From contig SLSP01000426.1 in NCBI GenBank assembly GCA_007130345.1, positions 1 to 5,436 of the forward strand: DNA of 5,436 bases. Direction: 5' to 3'. How positions within the stretch are numbered: position 1 is the stretch's first letter; each line of letters opens with the position of its first letter. The stretch is from Thermoflexales bacterium. GTDB taxonomy: Bacteria > Chloroflexota > Anaerolineae > B4-G1 > SLSP01. Positions 1 to 5,436 of this stretch are shown here, in pieces. The translations under genes were made by a program, and so were the position numbers. The notes under the pieces were generated by a model. That model ran no database searches, was not told where the DNA came from, and was given only the letters and a program-made list of their open reading frames with translations.

Positions 1-156
1 CAATGATATGCGATGGATTACCGTGGTGACATCACGGGACGCGATGTTACGGCGGCCTTGCGCGTTCTGGTGTGAAGATGGGCCATTGTGCGCGGCGTCT
101 GCTCGGAGAGTTGCATCGTCGCCCACACGGGGCTGGCGGAGGCAGATTGAGGTCGG
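1..156. other. Intergenic DNA, no supported gene
   Basis: Short open frames cross this stretch on both strands, but none has a ribosome binding site or a recognisable protein, and the main ones run into the tandem repeat that follows, so I treat them as chance. Positions about 14-43 resemble 716-744: both contain GATTAC followed by a similar stretch through ATCACGGG. They look like two diverged copies of one intergenic element. Nothing else is evident. Confidence 0.5.
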
Positions 157-571
157 GCGTATGAAGCACGCGACGAAAAGCCCGGTTCGTGCCGCATACA
201 GCCTATTTGCAGGCATAGTCCGCCAAGTGGGTGTATGAAGCGCGAGACGAAAAAGCCGGTTCGTGCCTCATACGGCCCTCGGAAGGCATAGCCCACCAAG
301 TGAGCGTATGAAGCACGCAACGAAAAGCTCGGTTCGTGCCTCATACGGCCCTCGGCAGGCGCAGTCCACCAAGTGGGTGTATGAAGCACGCGACGAAAAG
401 GCCGGTTCGTGCCTCATACGGCCTATCGGCAGGCATAGTCTATCAAGTGAGCGTATGAAGCACACGAAGAAAAGCCCGGTTCGTGCCTCATACGGCCCAT
501 CGGCAAGCATAGCCCACCAAGTGAGCGTATGAAGCACGCGACGAAAAAGCCGGTTCGTGCCTCATACGGCC
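157..571. repeat. Tandem array of six 73/74-bp hairpin units
   Basis: Six head-to-tail units begin with GTATGAAG at 159, 233, 306, 379, 453 and 527, giving periods of 74, 73, 73, 74 and 74. Each unit opens with a 41-nt imperfect inverted repeat (159-199, 233-273, 306-346, 379-419, 453-493, 527-567): left arm GTATGAAGCACG, a 17-nt loop, right arm CGTGCCTCATAC. The arms pair over 12 positions with one constant A-C mismatch, which becomes G-U in a minus-strand transcript. The 32-33-nt segments between hairpins are also conserved (GGCATAG, then CCACCAAGTG), which argues against a CRISPR array, where spacers should be unrelated. The last unit loses similarity right after its hairpin, at about 572. 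Unit 1 is the most diverged in its right arm (CGTGCCGCATAC). Open frames through the array change frame between units and are probably not proteins. The function is unknown; a REP-like structured element, a protein-binding array or a non-coding RNA are all possible. Confidence 0.9.
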
Positions 572-1073
572 AATGCAAATCATCGGCTTCTACCTGGGAG
601 ACTGCCTTGTAAACCACGATGCCTCCAAGCTAACCCGGTATCCCGTTGCTCTCACAGTGAGTGATCCGTGCCAGATACAGATTTTCAGAGGCGAACAGTG
701 GCTCACAGGGACGCGCGGCTGATTACGCTGGTATCATCACGGGGCGCGGTGCCGCACCGTGCCGACATCGACGAGACCGCGCTGAACACGGTATTGAGAT
801 GCGCGGTTATCACTGTTGTGCCACCGCAGAATACACGCTGTAGCTGGCGCTGTCGGCGCGGGGGCCGTATCGCTTGTGGCAACGAAGACCGATGCTGCGG
901 CGGGCTTGCGCACATCGGTTCAGCGATGGGCCAGCACGCTCGGCGACAGGGCTGCTGCGCACGCTATGACACCTCGAAAAACAGTCCTCATCCCCATACA
1001 CCCCTTGCTTTTGCGCGTCCTTTAGCCTCCCCGGAACATTTTCCAACCTAATTTATTGCATAGTGCCTCCAGC
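572..1073. other. Intergenic DNA, no supported gene
   Basis: About 500 bases without a convincing gene. Overlapping open frames on both strands lack ribosome binding sites and family motifs. A segment at about 716-744 resembles 14-43. A weaker resemblance, at protein-like level, appears near 801-822 (ITVV in one frame). One plus frame at about 825-970 reads as an alanine/glycine-rich peptide ending in a helix-like stretch, perhaps an eroded gene end, but it has no proper start. Base composition becomes more AT-rich after about 1038 on approach to the csm1 promoter region. Confidence 0.45.
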
Positions 1074-1101
1074 TTGACTTTATGATTAAAGCGTATATAC
1101 C
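1074..1101 (+). promoter_or_regulatory. Candidate promoter of the csm operon
   Basis: TTGACT at 1074-1079 matches five of six bases of the bacterial -35 consensus. TATACC at 1096-1101 is a weak -10 element at 16-bp spacing. An alternative -10, TATGAT at 1081-1086, is closer to consensus but has only a poor -35 (TTGCAT, 1056-1061) at 19 bp. The surroundings are the most AT-rich part of the upstream region, and the direction fits csm1. Transcription from here would give a leader of roughly 100 nt before the csm1 start. This is pattern matching only, and the host's sigma factor preferences are unknown. Confidence 0.35.
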
Positions 1102-1195
1102 TTTGGGTGCGTCCCAAACCGCCAACCACAGCACTTCCCCCGACGCAGAGACACCAAGGTTTTAATTTTCGCCATCTACCCTTTGCCATTTTACG

Positions 1196-1201
1196 AGGAG
1201 G
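1196..1201 (+). promoter_or_regulatory. Ribosome binding site deciding the csm1 start
   Basis: A perfect AGGAGG lies 7 nt before ATG at 1209. The open frame extends upstream to a GTG at 1107, but that codon has no such site, and the 34 extra residues (rich in Pro and Thr) do not resemble Cas10 N-termini. This site fixes the start at 1209. Confidence 0.85.
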
Positions 1202-1208
1202 CCAGCTT

Positions 1209-3623
1209 ATGAATGACCAGAAGTACACTCGCGCGGCTGAGGCGGCGCTGGCGGGTTTGCAGTTCACGTTAGCGACATTCGCACAGTACGCCGGCGCAAA
1301 AGCCGCGCCCCACGTTGCGCCGCCGGCCGTGTGCCTGGCCGACCGGTTAGCCGCCGGCGCGCGCGCCCCGGCGCAGACCCCGCCCCTCCACCAGTTGCAA
1401 ACCATCTTCTCCCAGTTGACGTTGCGCGGGCAGAGACTGCCCACAGCGGAAGAAGCCCCTTGCTGGCCCGTGCAGCCGCTCGCGCTCTCCGCAGAGGTGA
1501 GCTTCCCCCAGGCCCCCCTTCAGGCAACGGCTCTCCAGCCCGCCTACGCCGCGCTGTGGGAGGCTTTCCAGCGGGATGTCGCGGCGCTGGATCAGGCCCA
1601 TCCTGAGGCGCGCGCGTCCTCCGTGTACCTGGAGAACTTGTTGCTGCTTGCGCAACGCTACGCCTGGTGCGTGCCGTCCGCCTATGCCCATCTGCCCGAT
1701 GTGAGCCTGTACGATCACGGGCGGACGACGGCGGCGCTGGCCGCGTGCCTGACCGAGCAATCGGACGAGCGGCTGACCGCACTGCACGCCGCTCCAGAGT
1801 CGGGCGGAGAGCCGGTGGCCTTGCTCGTCGGCGGCGATCTCTCTGGCGTGCAGCGCTTCATCTACACCATCACCGCGCGGGGGGCGACCAGCGCGTTGCG
1901 GGGACGCTCTTTCTATTTACAACTGCTCACCGAGGCGGCGGCCCGCTACGTGTTGCGCGAATTGGCGCTGCCGATCACCAACCTGCTGTATCACGGCGGG
2001 GGCAACTTCTACCTGCTGGTCCGGCCGGGGGATGCGCCGCGCCTCCGCGAAATCCAGCGCCAGATCAGCCGGGCATTGCTGGCCCACCATCGCGGGGAAC
2101 TCTATCTGGCGCTGGAAGGTGTGCCGCTTCAGGCGCGGGATTTCTTCGCCGGGCGGATCGCGAAGCGGTGGGACGCGCTTCATCGCCAACAACAGCAGGC
2201 CAAGCAGCGGCGATTTGCGGAGCTAGGGGCTGACCTGCCCCAGGTGTTCGCGCCGCAAGGCAGCGGCGGCGATGAGGCCGGCGAGTGCAGTGTGTGTGGG
2301 CGCGAGCATCCCGACATCCACGCGGATGCGGAATCCGGCGCGCGCAAATGCCGCCCCTGCCGCGATTTCGAGACGCTTGGCAAGGCGTTGCGCAACGCGG
2401 AGTATCTCTGGCTGGAAGAGATCCCCACCCCAGACCTGCCGGACAATCCCCTGGCGCAGCCCCCCGGCGGTTGGCAAGCCGCGCTCGGCGCGTTGGGCCT
2501 GAAGGCCGGCGTGATCCCGCGCTTGCAAGAGCTGCCCGCCGCCCCCTCCGGCGCGCAGATCGTCCTCGCGCTCAACGACGCGGCAGCGGGCGACCTCGCC
2601 CGCGACCTCGCGCCTGGCCCGCGCACCGTGATCGGCCGGCGCTTGCTGGTCAACGTCACGCCGACGCTGACGCGCCGGGACATTGCCGCCGTGCAGGAGA
2701 AGCTGTCCGAATCGCTTTATCCCGACACAGTCAAGCCCTTCTCGGTGCTGGAAGTGCAAGCGGCCGGCATCCCGCGCCTGGGCGTGCTGCGCATGGACGT
2801 GGATGACCTGGGCCAGCTCTTCAGCAAAGGCTTCGGTGCGGCGACGACCCTCTCGCGGGTGACGGCACTGAGTTTCGCCATCGGCCTGTTCTTTGAGGGC
2901 TGGGTGGGGGAACTGGCCGCGCAGATCAACGCCCGCGCCTCGGCCACGCGCGGCGACGTGTTGTATTCCATCTACTCTGGCGGGGATGACCTCTTCTTCG
3001 TCGGCGCGTGGGACGCGGTGATAGAACTGGCGCGGCACATCCGCATCGACCTGACCCGCTTCACCGGGGGCCATCCCGCCCTCCACGCCAGCGGGGGGAT
3101 CGCCCTGGTGGGCGGCAAATATCCGCTCTACCAGGCAGCGGCGGACGCCGGCACCGCCGAACACGCCGCCAAAGCGCATCCCGGCAAAGACGCGGTGACG
3201 TTCCTGGGGCAGACTGTGCCCTGGGCCAAATTTGGGCTGGCGGAGGACGGCGACGAATGGCTGGATACGGTGTATGGGCTGCACCGGCATCTCGAACGGC
3301 TGGTCACGCCGGAGGAGGAAGGCGGCCTGGGCGCGCCCTCCGCGCTGCTGCGGCGGCTGATCCGCTTGCAACTGGCCTACGAGACCGCGTTGGAAGCGCG
3401 GCGGCAGGAGGGCGAGGATGTCAACCGGCAAGGAGAGGCGCAAGGCGTGTGGGGGCCGTGGATGTGGCAGGGCTACTACACGCTCAAACGGATGGCCGGT
3501 AAAGAGCGGGCCGCAACAGAGCGGGCCATAGCCGAACTGGCAGACCGGTTACACGCGGACGACTTCAAAGGCATTCACTGGATTGGCCTGGCGGCGCGCT
3601 GGGTGGATCTGTTGACCCGGTGA
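1209..3623 (+). CDS. csm1: Type III-A Cas10/Csm1, GGDD cyclase subunit with degenerate HD domain
   Basis: Large subunit of the Csm effector, 804 aa. In this family, target-RNA binding activates the Palm domains to make cyclic oligoadenylate, and an N-terminal HD domain cuts single-stranded DNA. Visible parts: N-terminal helix (about 6-29); family motif ADRLAAG (44-50); LYDH (167-170); Palm 1 with GGDLSGVQRF (208-217), followed by the conserved LRGRSFYLQLL and YHGGGNFYLL blocks; zinc cluster C360-x2-C363 and C381-x2-C384; Palm 2 starting at MDVDDLG (529-535) with the cyclase motif GGDD at 591-594; and a helical C-terminal domain. All expected cyclase residues look intact. The oddity is the HD site: where relatives read LLHDIGKF, this protein reads LQFTLATF (17-24), so His-Asp is Phe19-Thr20. 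Only 14 residues separate that helix from ADRL, whereas HD-containing relatives have far more. It is first in the operon; its stop is followed by a 122-nt gap before csm2. Identity is very secure; loss of DNase activity is inferred. Confidence 0.96.
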   Translation: MNDQKYTRAAEAALAGLQFTLATFAQYAGAKAAPHVAPPAVCLADRLAAGARAPAQTPPLHQLQTIFSQLTLRGQRLPTAEEAPCWPVQPLALSAEVSFPQAPLQATALQPAYAALWEAFQRDVAALDQAHPEARASSVYLENLLLLAQRYAWCVPSAYAHLPDVSLYDHGRTTAALAACLTEQSDERLTALHAAPESGGEPVALLVGGDLSGVQRFIYTITARGATSALRGRSFYLQLLTEAAARYVLRELALPITNLLYHGGGNFYLLVRPGDAPRLREIQRQISRALLAHHRGELYLALEGVPLQARDFFAGRIAKRWDALHRQQQQAKQRRFAELGADLPQVFAPQGSGGDEAGECSVCGREHPDIHADAESGARKCRPCRDFETLGKALRNAEYLWLEEIPTPDLPDNPLAQPPGGWQAALGALGLKAGVIPRLQELPAAPSGAQIVLALNDAAAGDLARDLAPGPRTVIGRRLLVNVTPTLTRRDIAAVQEKLSESLYPDTVKPFSVLEVQAAGIPRLGVLRMDVDDLGQLFSKGFGAATTLSRVTALSFAIGLFFEGWVGELAAQINARASATRGDVLYSIYSGGDDLFFVGAWDAVIELARHIRIDLTRFTGGHPALHASGGIALVGGKYPLYQAAADAGTAEHAAKAHPGKDAVTFLGQTVPWAKFGLAEDGDEWLDTVYGLHRHLERLVTPEEEGGLGAPSALLRRLIRLQLAYETALEARRQEGEDVNRQGEAQGVWGPWMWQGYYTLKRMAGKERAATERAIAELADRLHADDFKGIHWIGLAARWVDLLTR

Positions 3624-3653
3624 AAAAACGTAACATCGTAATATGGGATAGCA

Positions 3654-3719
3654 CAGACTTCCGAAGTCTCCGTAAGGCCCTTAAGTTAGGTAAACTTCTT
3701 GTAAGACTTCGGAAGTCTG
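3654..3719. repeat. Perfect 16-bp inverted repeat with self-palindromic arms between csm1 and csm2
   Basis: CAGACTTCCGAAGTCT (3654-3669) and AGACTTCGGAAGTCTG (3704-3719) are exact reverse complements separated by 34 nt. Each arm is also nearly palindromic (AGACTT, three bases, AAGTCT), so the RNA could fold either as one 16-bp stem or as two small hairpins. The 34-nt loop contains a further 5-bp hairpin, AAGTT (3683-3687) with AACTT (3693-3697). No U-run follows, so it does not look like an intrinsic terminator. It ends 14 nt before the csm2 ribosome binding site. It could be an RNA-processing or attenuation element, a protein-binding site, or a dispersed palindromic repeat that inserted in the operon. 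Confidence 0.85.
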
Positions 3720-3733
3720 GAAACTACAGCTAC

Positions 3734-3739
3734 AGGAGG
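3734..3739 (+). promoter_or_regulatory. Ribosome binding site deciding the csm2 start
   Basis: AGGAGG lies 6 nt before ATG at 3746. The frame stays open back to a GTG at 3620 that overlaps the csm1 stop. That extension would translate through the palindromic element, is basic and unlike Csm2, and has no comparable site, so 3746 is the better start. Confidence 0.85.
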
Positions 3740-3745
3740 CGAACT

Positions 3746-4192
3746 ATGAGTAACTACGGTGTATTGAGTGAGGCAGACTTGCGCGCGATCATCACCGACC
3801 CCAACGGGACGGCAGTGTTGGTCAAGCGCGCCGATGCGCTAGGCAAATCGCTCAAGAGTCAAGGCTTGAGCACAAGTCAAATTCGCGCGCTGTTTGGCGA
3901 GGTGCGCCAGATTCAGGGGGAATGGAGCATCGCGGGGCATCGGGAACAGGCGCTCCGGCGGCTGTACCTGCTCAAGCCCAAGATGGCCTATCGGAAGCGC
4001 AAGGAACGCGGACGCGGCGTGCAAGCTCTGGTGGAGGTGCTTGATCCGGCGGTGGATTTGGTGACTGCCGCCCCACCGCGCCCCGAAGGTCAGGCACCTG
4101 GCGGCGCGAATACGCAGGATGACAATTTCCAACGCTTCGTGGATTTCTTCGAGGCAATTTTGGCCTATCACAAAGCCTATGGCGGCACTTAG
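3746..4192 (+). CDS. csm2: Csm2, small subunit of the type III-A effector
   Basis: A 148-aa helical protein, close to the usual Csm2 size. Family landmarks are LVKRADALGKSLKSQGLSTS (25-44), leading into QIRALFGEVRQI (45-56). Next come LLKPKMAY (75-82) and the C-terminal block FQRFVDFFEAILAYHKAYGG. In Csm complexes several copies line the inner filament beside the Csm3 backbone and contact the crRNA-target duplex; the protein is not an enzyme. A segment at about 108-125, rich in Pro, Gly and Ala, sits between the helical core and the C-terminal helix and is probably a flexible linker. csm3 follows with a 15-nt gap, so the two are almost certainly co-transcribed. The separation from csm1 by the structured element at 3654-3719 is unusual for this operon and could tune the Csm2/Csm3 to Cas10 ratio, since more copies of the former are needed. 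Confidence 0.95.
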   Translation: MSNYGVLSEADLRAIITDPNGTAVLVKRADALGKSLKSQGLSTSQIRALFGEVRQIQGEWSIAGHREQALRRLYLLKPKMAYRKRKERGRGVQALVEVLDPAVDLVTAAPPRPEGQAPGGANTQDDNFQRFVDFFEAILAYHKAYGGT

Positions 4193-4207
4193 ACGAGGAG
4201 ACACATC

Positions 4208-5014
4208 ATGACGAAAACGATCAAACTGGAAGGACGGGTGTTTGTGACGTTCAATCTGCGGGCGGCCACCGGCCTGCACATCGGCGGTTCGGATGCCGGG
4301 ATCGAGATCGGCGGGGTGGATAAGACCGTGATCCGCGATGTGCTGACCAACCAACCGTACATCCCCGGCTCCTCGCTCAAGGGCAAGCTGCGCAGTCTCC
4401 TGGAGAAGTACGCGGGGCTGCCGCAGAACCGCAACATCGGCCAGGCCCACATCCACAGTTGCGCTGACGCGGCGAGTTACGCGGCCTGCGCCATCTGCCT
4501 CATCTTCGGCGTGCCGGGGGAAGAAAATTTCTCCACGCCTACGCGCGTAGTGGTGCGCGACGTACATCTGGAGAAAGAGAGCGCGCGGCGATTGGAGAAC
4601 CTAGCCCGCACCGACATGCCCTATACCGAGGTGAAAACCGAGGTTGCCATTGACCGCGTGACCTCGCGGGCCAATCCCCGCCAGATGGAGCGCGTGCCGG
4701 CGGGCAGTATCTTCGGCCCGGCGGAGCTGGTCTACAGCATCTACAGCGGCGACGCGGGCGATCCGTCGCGCGATGTGGCGAATCTCGCCACCCTGATCGA
4801 AGGGCTGCAATTGCTGGAAGACGATTACCTGGGCGGGCAAGGTTCGCGCGGCTCCGGGAAGGTGCGCCTGGAGCAGATCCAGGTCACGGCGCGCAAGCGC
4901 ACCCTCGACGCGCCGCACGCGGTTGGCAAGTCCACCTATCCCACGCTGGCCGATCTGGCCGAGGATACGCCCCAGATATTGACCGCTATCCGCAAAACGT
5001 TAGCACTGACGTGA
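4208..5014 (+). CDS. csm3: Csm3, Cas7-family backbone and target-RNA nuclease
   Basis: A 268-aa RAMP protein of the Cas7 group. In Csm complexes, repeated Csm3 subunits bind the crRNA and cut the bound target RNA at 6-nt intervals. Landmarks: TGLHIGGSDAG (21-31); GGVDKTVIRD (35-44), whose D38 aligns with the catalytic Asp of characterised Csm3 proteins (D32 in the Staphylococcus epidermidis protein); YIPGSSLKGKLRSLLE (51-66); a possible zinc cluster H83, C85, C94 and C97 just before FG (100-101); the segment TEVKTEVAIDRVT; and the glycine-rich loop GGQGSRGSGKVR (209-220) typical of RAMPs. The start is supported by GAGGAG at 4195-4200, 7 nt upstream. csm4 begins 12 nt after the stop. No key residue is missing, so RNA cleavage is predicted to be active. 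Confidence 0.97.
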   Translation: MTKTIKLEGRVFVTFNLRAATGLHIGGSDAGIEIGGVDKTVIRDVLTNQPYIPGSSLKGKLRSLLEKYAGLPQNRNIGQAHIHSCADAASYAACAICLIFGVPGEENFSTPTRVVVRDVHLEKESARRLENLARTDMPYTEVKTEVAIDRVTSRANPRQMERVPAGSIFGPAELVYSIYSGDAGDPSRDVANLATLIEGLQLLEDDYLGGQGSRGSGKVRLEQIQVTARKRTLDAPHAVGKSTYPTLADLAEDTPQILTAIRKTLALT

Positions 5015-5026
5015 AAGGAGGCCGCT

Positions 5027-5436
5027 ATGGTTGACCTGAACGTGTACCGGCTGACGTTCACCGGCGGCGTGCATGTGGGCGATCGGGGCCTGAACCTGGA
5101 GGAACACAGCGTTCAGGCGTCGGCGGGCACGCTTTTTGCCGCGCTGACGGCCGTGTTCCGGCGTCTCGGCCATGATCCCGCCGCGTTCGCCGCGCCGTTT
5201 CTTGACCACGCGCCGCCCTTCCTGCTCAGTTCGCTCTTCCCCTACGCCGGCGACGTGGCCTTCTTCCCGCTGCCCGTGCCTCTGAACCGCTGGCTGAAGC
5301 CAAAGACGTTGAAAAAGCGGCGCAAGGATATCCAGCGCGTGAGCTTCGTCTCCGAGGCGCTGTTCCGCCGCATGTTGGCCGGAGAATCGCTGGATGACTG
5401 GCTCTTCCCGGAAGAAACGACGGCGGAATCGGAGCG
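5027..5436 (+). CDS. csm4: Csm4, Cas5-family crRNA-handle subunit (partial, 3' end outside window)
   Basis: An open frame starts at ATG 5027, 5 nt after an AAGGAGG site (5015-5021), and runs off the window after 136 complete codons with no stop. The protein begins MVDLNVYRLTFTGGVHVGDR, then LNLEEHSV (22-29) and SAGTLFAAL (33-41), where Csm4 relatives usually read SDTLFSAL. PPFLLSSLFPYAG (63-75) and FFPLPVP follow, then a basic stretch (KPKTLKKRRKD) and RVSFVSEALF. These are the N-terminal signatures of Csm4, a RAMP protein that caps the complex, binds the 5' repeat-derived handle of the crRNA and anchors Cas10. The C-terminal half and its glycine-rich loop cannot be judged. Its position after csm3 is the standard type III-A order, and csm5 would be expected next. 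Confidence 0.93.
   Translation, partial: MVDLNVYRLTFTGGVHVGDRGLNLEEHSVQASAGTLFAALTAVFRRLGHDPAAFAAPFLDHAPPFLLSSLFPYAGDVAFFPLPVPLNRWLKPKTLKKRRKDIQRVSFVSEALFRRMLAGESLDDWLFPEETTAESE

Noticed and set aside
157..571. Reading the hairpin array as a CRISPR array beside the csm operon
   Set aside because: The segments between hairpins are conserved from unit to unit (GGCATAG, CCAAGTG), whereas spacers should be unrelated. The hairpin copies also differ among themselves more than CRISPR repeats normally do.
18..617. Minus- and plus-strand open frames of 60-120 codons across the hairpin array (peptides with recurring YEARTGF or RMRHEPGF)
   Set aside because: The repeat period of 73/74 is not a multiple of three, so successive units are read in different frames. 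There are no ribosome binding sites and the frames exist on both strands. They are by-products of stop-free repeat DNA.
651..661. Small perfect palindrome CTCACAGTGAG
   Set aside because: A 5-bp stem with a 1-nt centre is expected by chance at this length and has no supporting context.
816..1025. A 69-codon plus frame with an Ala/Gly-rich stretch then a helix-like segment, vaguely like a YtxH-type protein end
   Set aside because: It has only a TTG start, no ribosome binding site, and a similarity too faint to name a family. At most it is a gene remnant.
1107..1208. GTG start giving a 34-residue N-terminal extension of Csm1
   Set aside because: It has no ribosome binding site and would start inside or next to the candidate promoter, while ATG 1209 has a perfect AGGAGG at 7 nt.
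2223..3443. A 406-codon minus-strand open frame opposite csm1
   Set aside because: It is a shadow of the GC-rich csm1 gene; the plus strand has unambiguous Cas10 motifs over the same bases.
3654..3719. Intrinsic terminator after csm1
   Set aside because: The stem is long, but the loop is 34 nt and no T-run follows the second arm, and the operon clearly continues.
3620..3745. GTG start overlapping the csm1 stop as the csm2 start
   Set aside because: The 42 extra residues are encoded by the palindromic element and do not resemble Csm2; ATG 3746 has AGGAGG at 6 nt.

Overview
This window holds the start of a type III-A (Csm) CRISPR-Cas effector operon on the + strand, preceded by about 1.2 kb without a convincing gene. 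The order is csm1/cas10 (1209-3623), csm2 (3746-4192), csm3 (4208-5014), then the first 136 codons of csm4 (from 5027), cut by the window edge. All four genes have strong AGGAGG-type ribosome binding sites. The coding DNA is GC-rich. The Csm proteins, the purine-rich RBSs and the repeat-laden intergenic DNA would suit a Chloroflexota-like bacterium, but this is only an impression; no taxonomic marker is present.

Region by region: 1-156 has no supported gene. 157-571 is a tandem array of six 73/74-bp units, each carrying an imperfect 41-nt hairpin. 572-1073 is intergenic with only weak, degenerate similarities. 1074-1208 is an AT-rich stretch with a candidate promoter and a leader of roughly 100 nt ending in the csm1 RBS. 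1209-5436 is the csm operon. The only large gap within it, 122 nt between csm1 and csm2, is filled mostly by a perfect 16-bp inverted repeat whose arms are themselves near-palindromes.

The proteins would assemble on a crRNA: Csm3 as the backbone and target-RNA nuclease, Csm2 as the small subunit, Csm4 as the cap holding the crRNA 5' handle, and Cas10/Csm1 as the signalling subunit. Cas10 keeps an intact GGDD cyclase motif and a four-cysteine zinc cluster. Its N-terminal HD nuclease, however, looks dismantled: the His-Asp pair reads Phe-Thr and most of the HD core is missing. Csm3 keeps the catalytic Asp. The inferred machine cuts RNA and makes cyclic oligoadenylate but probably does not cut DNA through HD. 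No csm5, csm6, cas6, cas1/cas2 or true CRISPR array is visible; they may lie outside the window.

The least explained items are the hairpin array at 157-571, the palindrome pair at 3654-3719, and the eroded HD domain.
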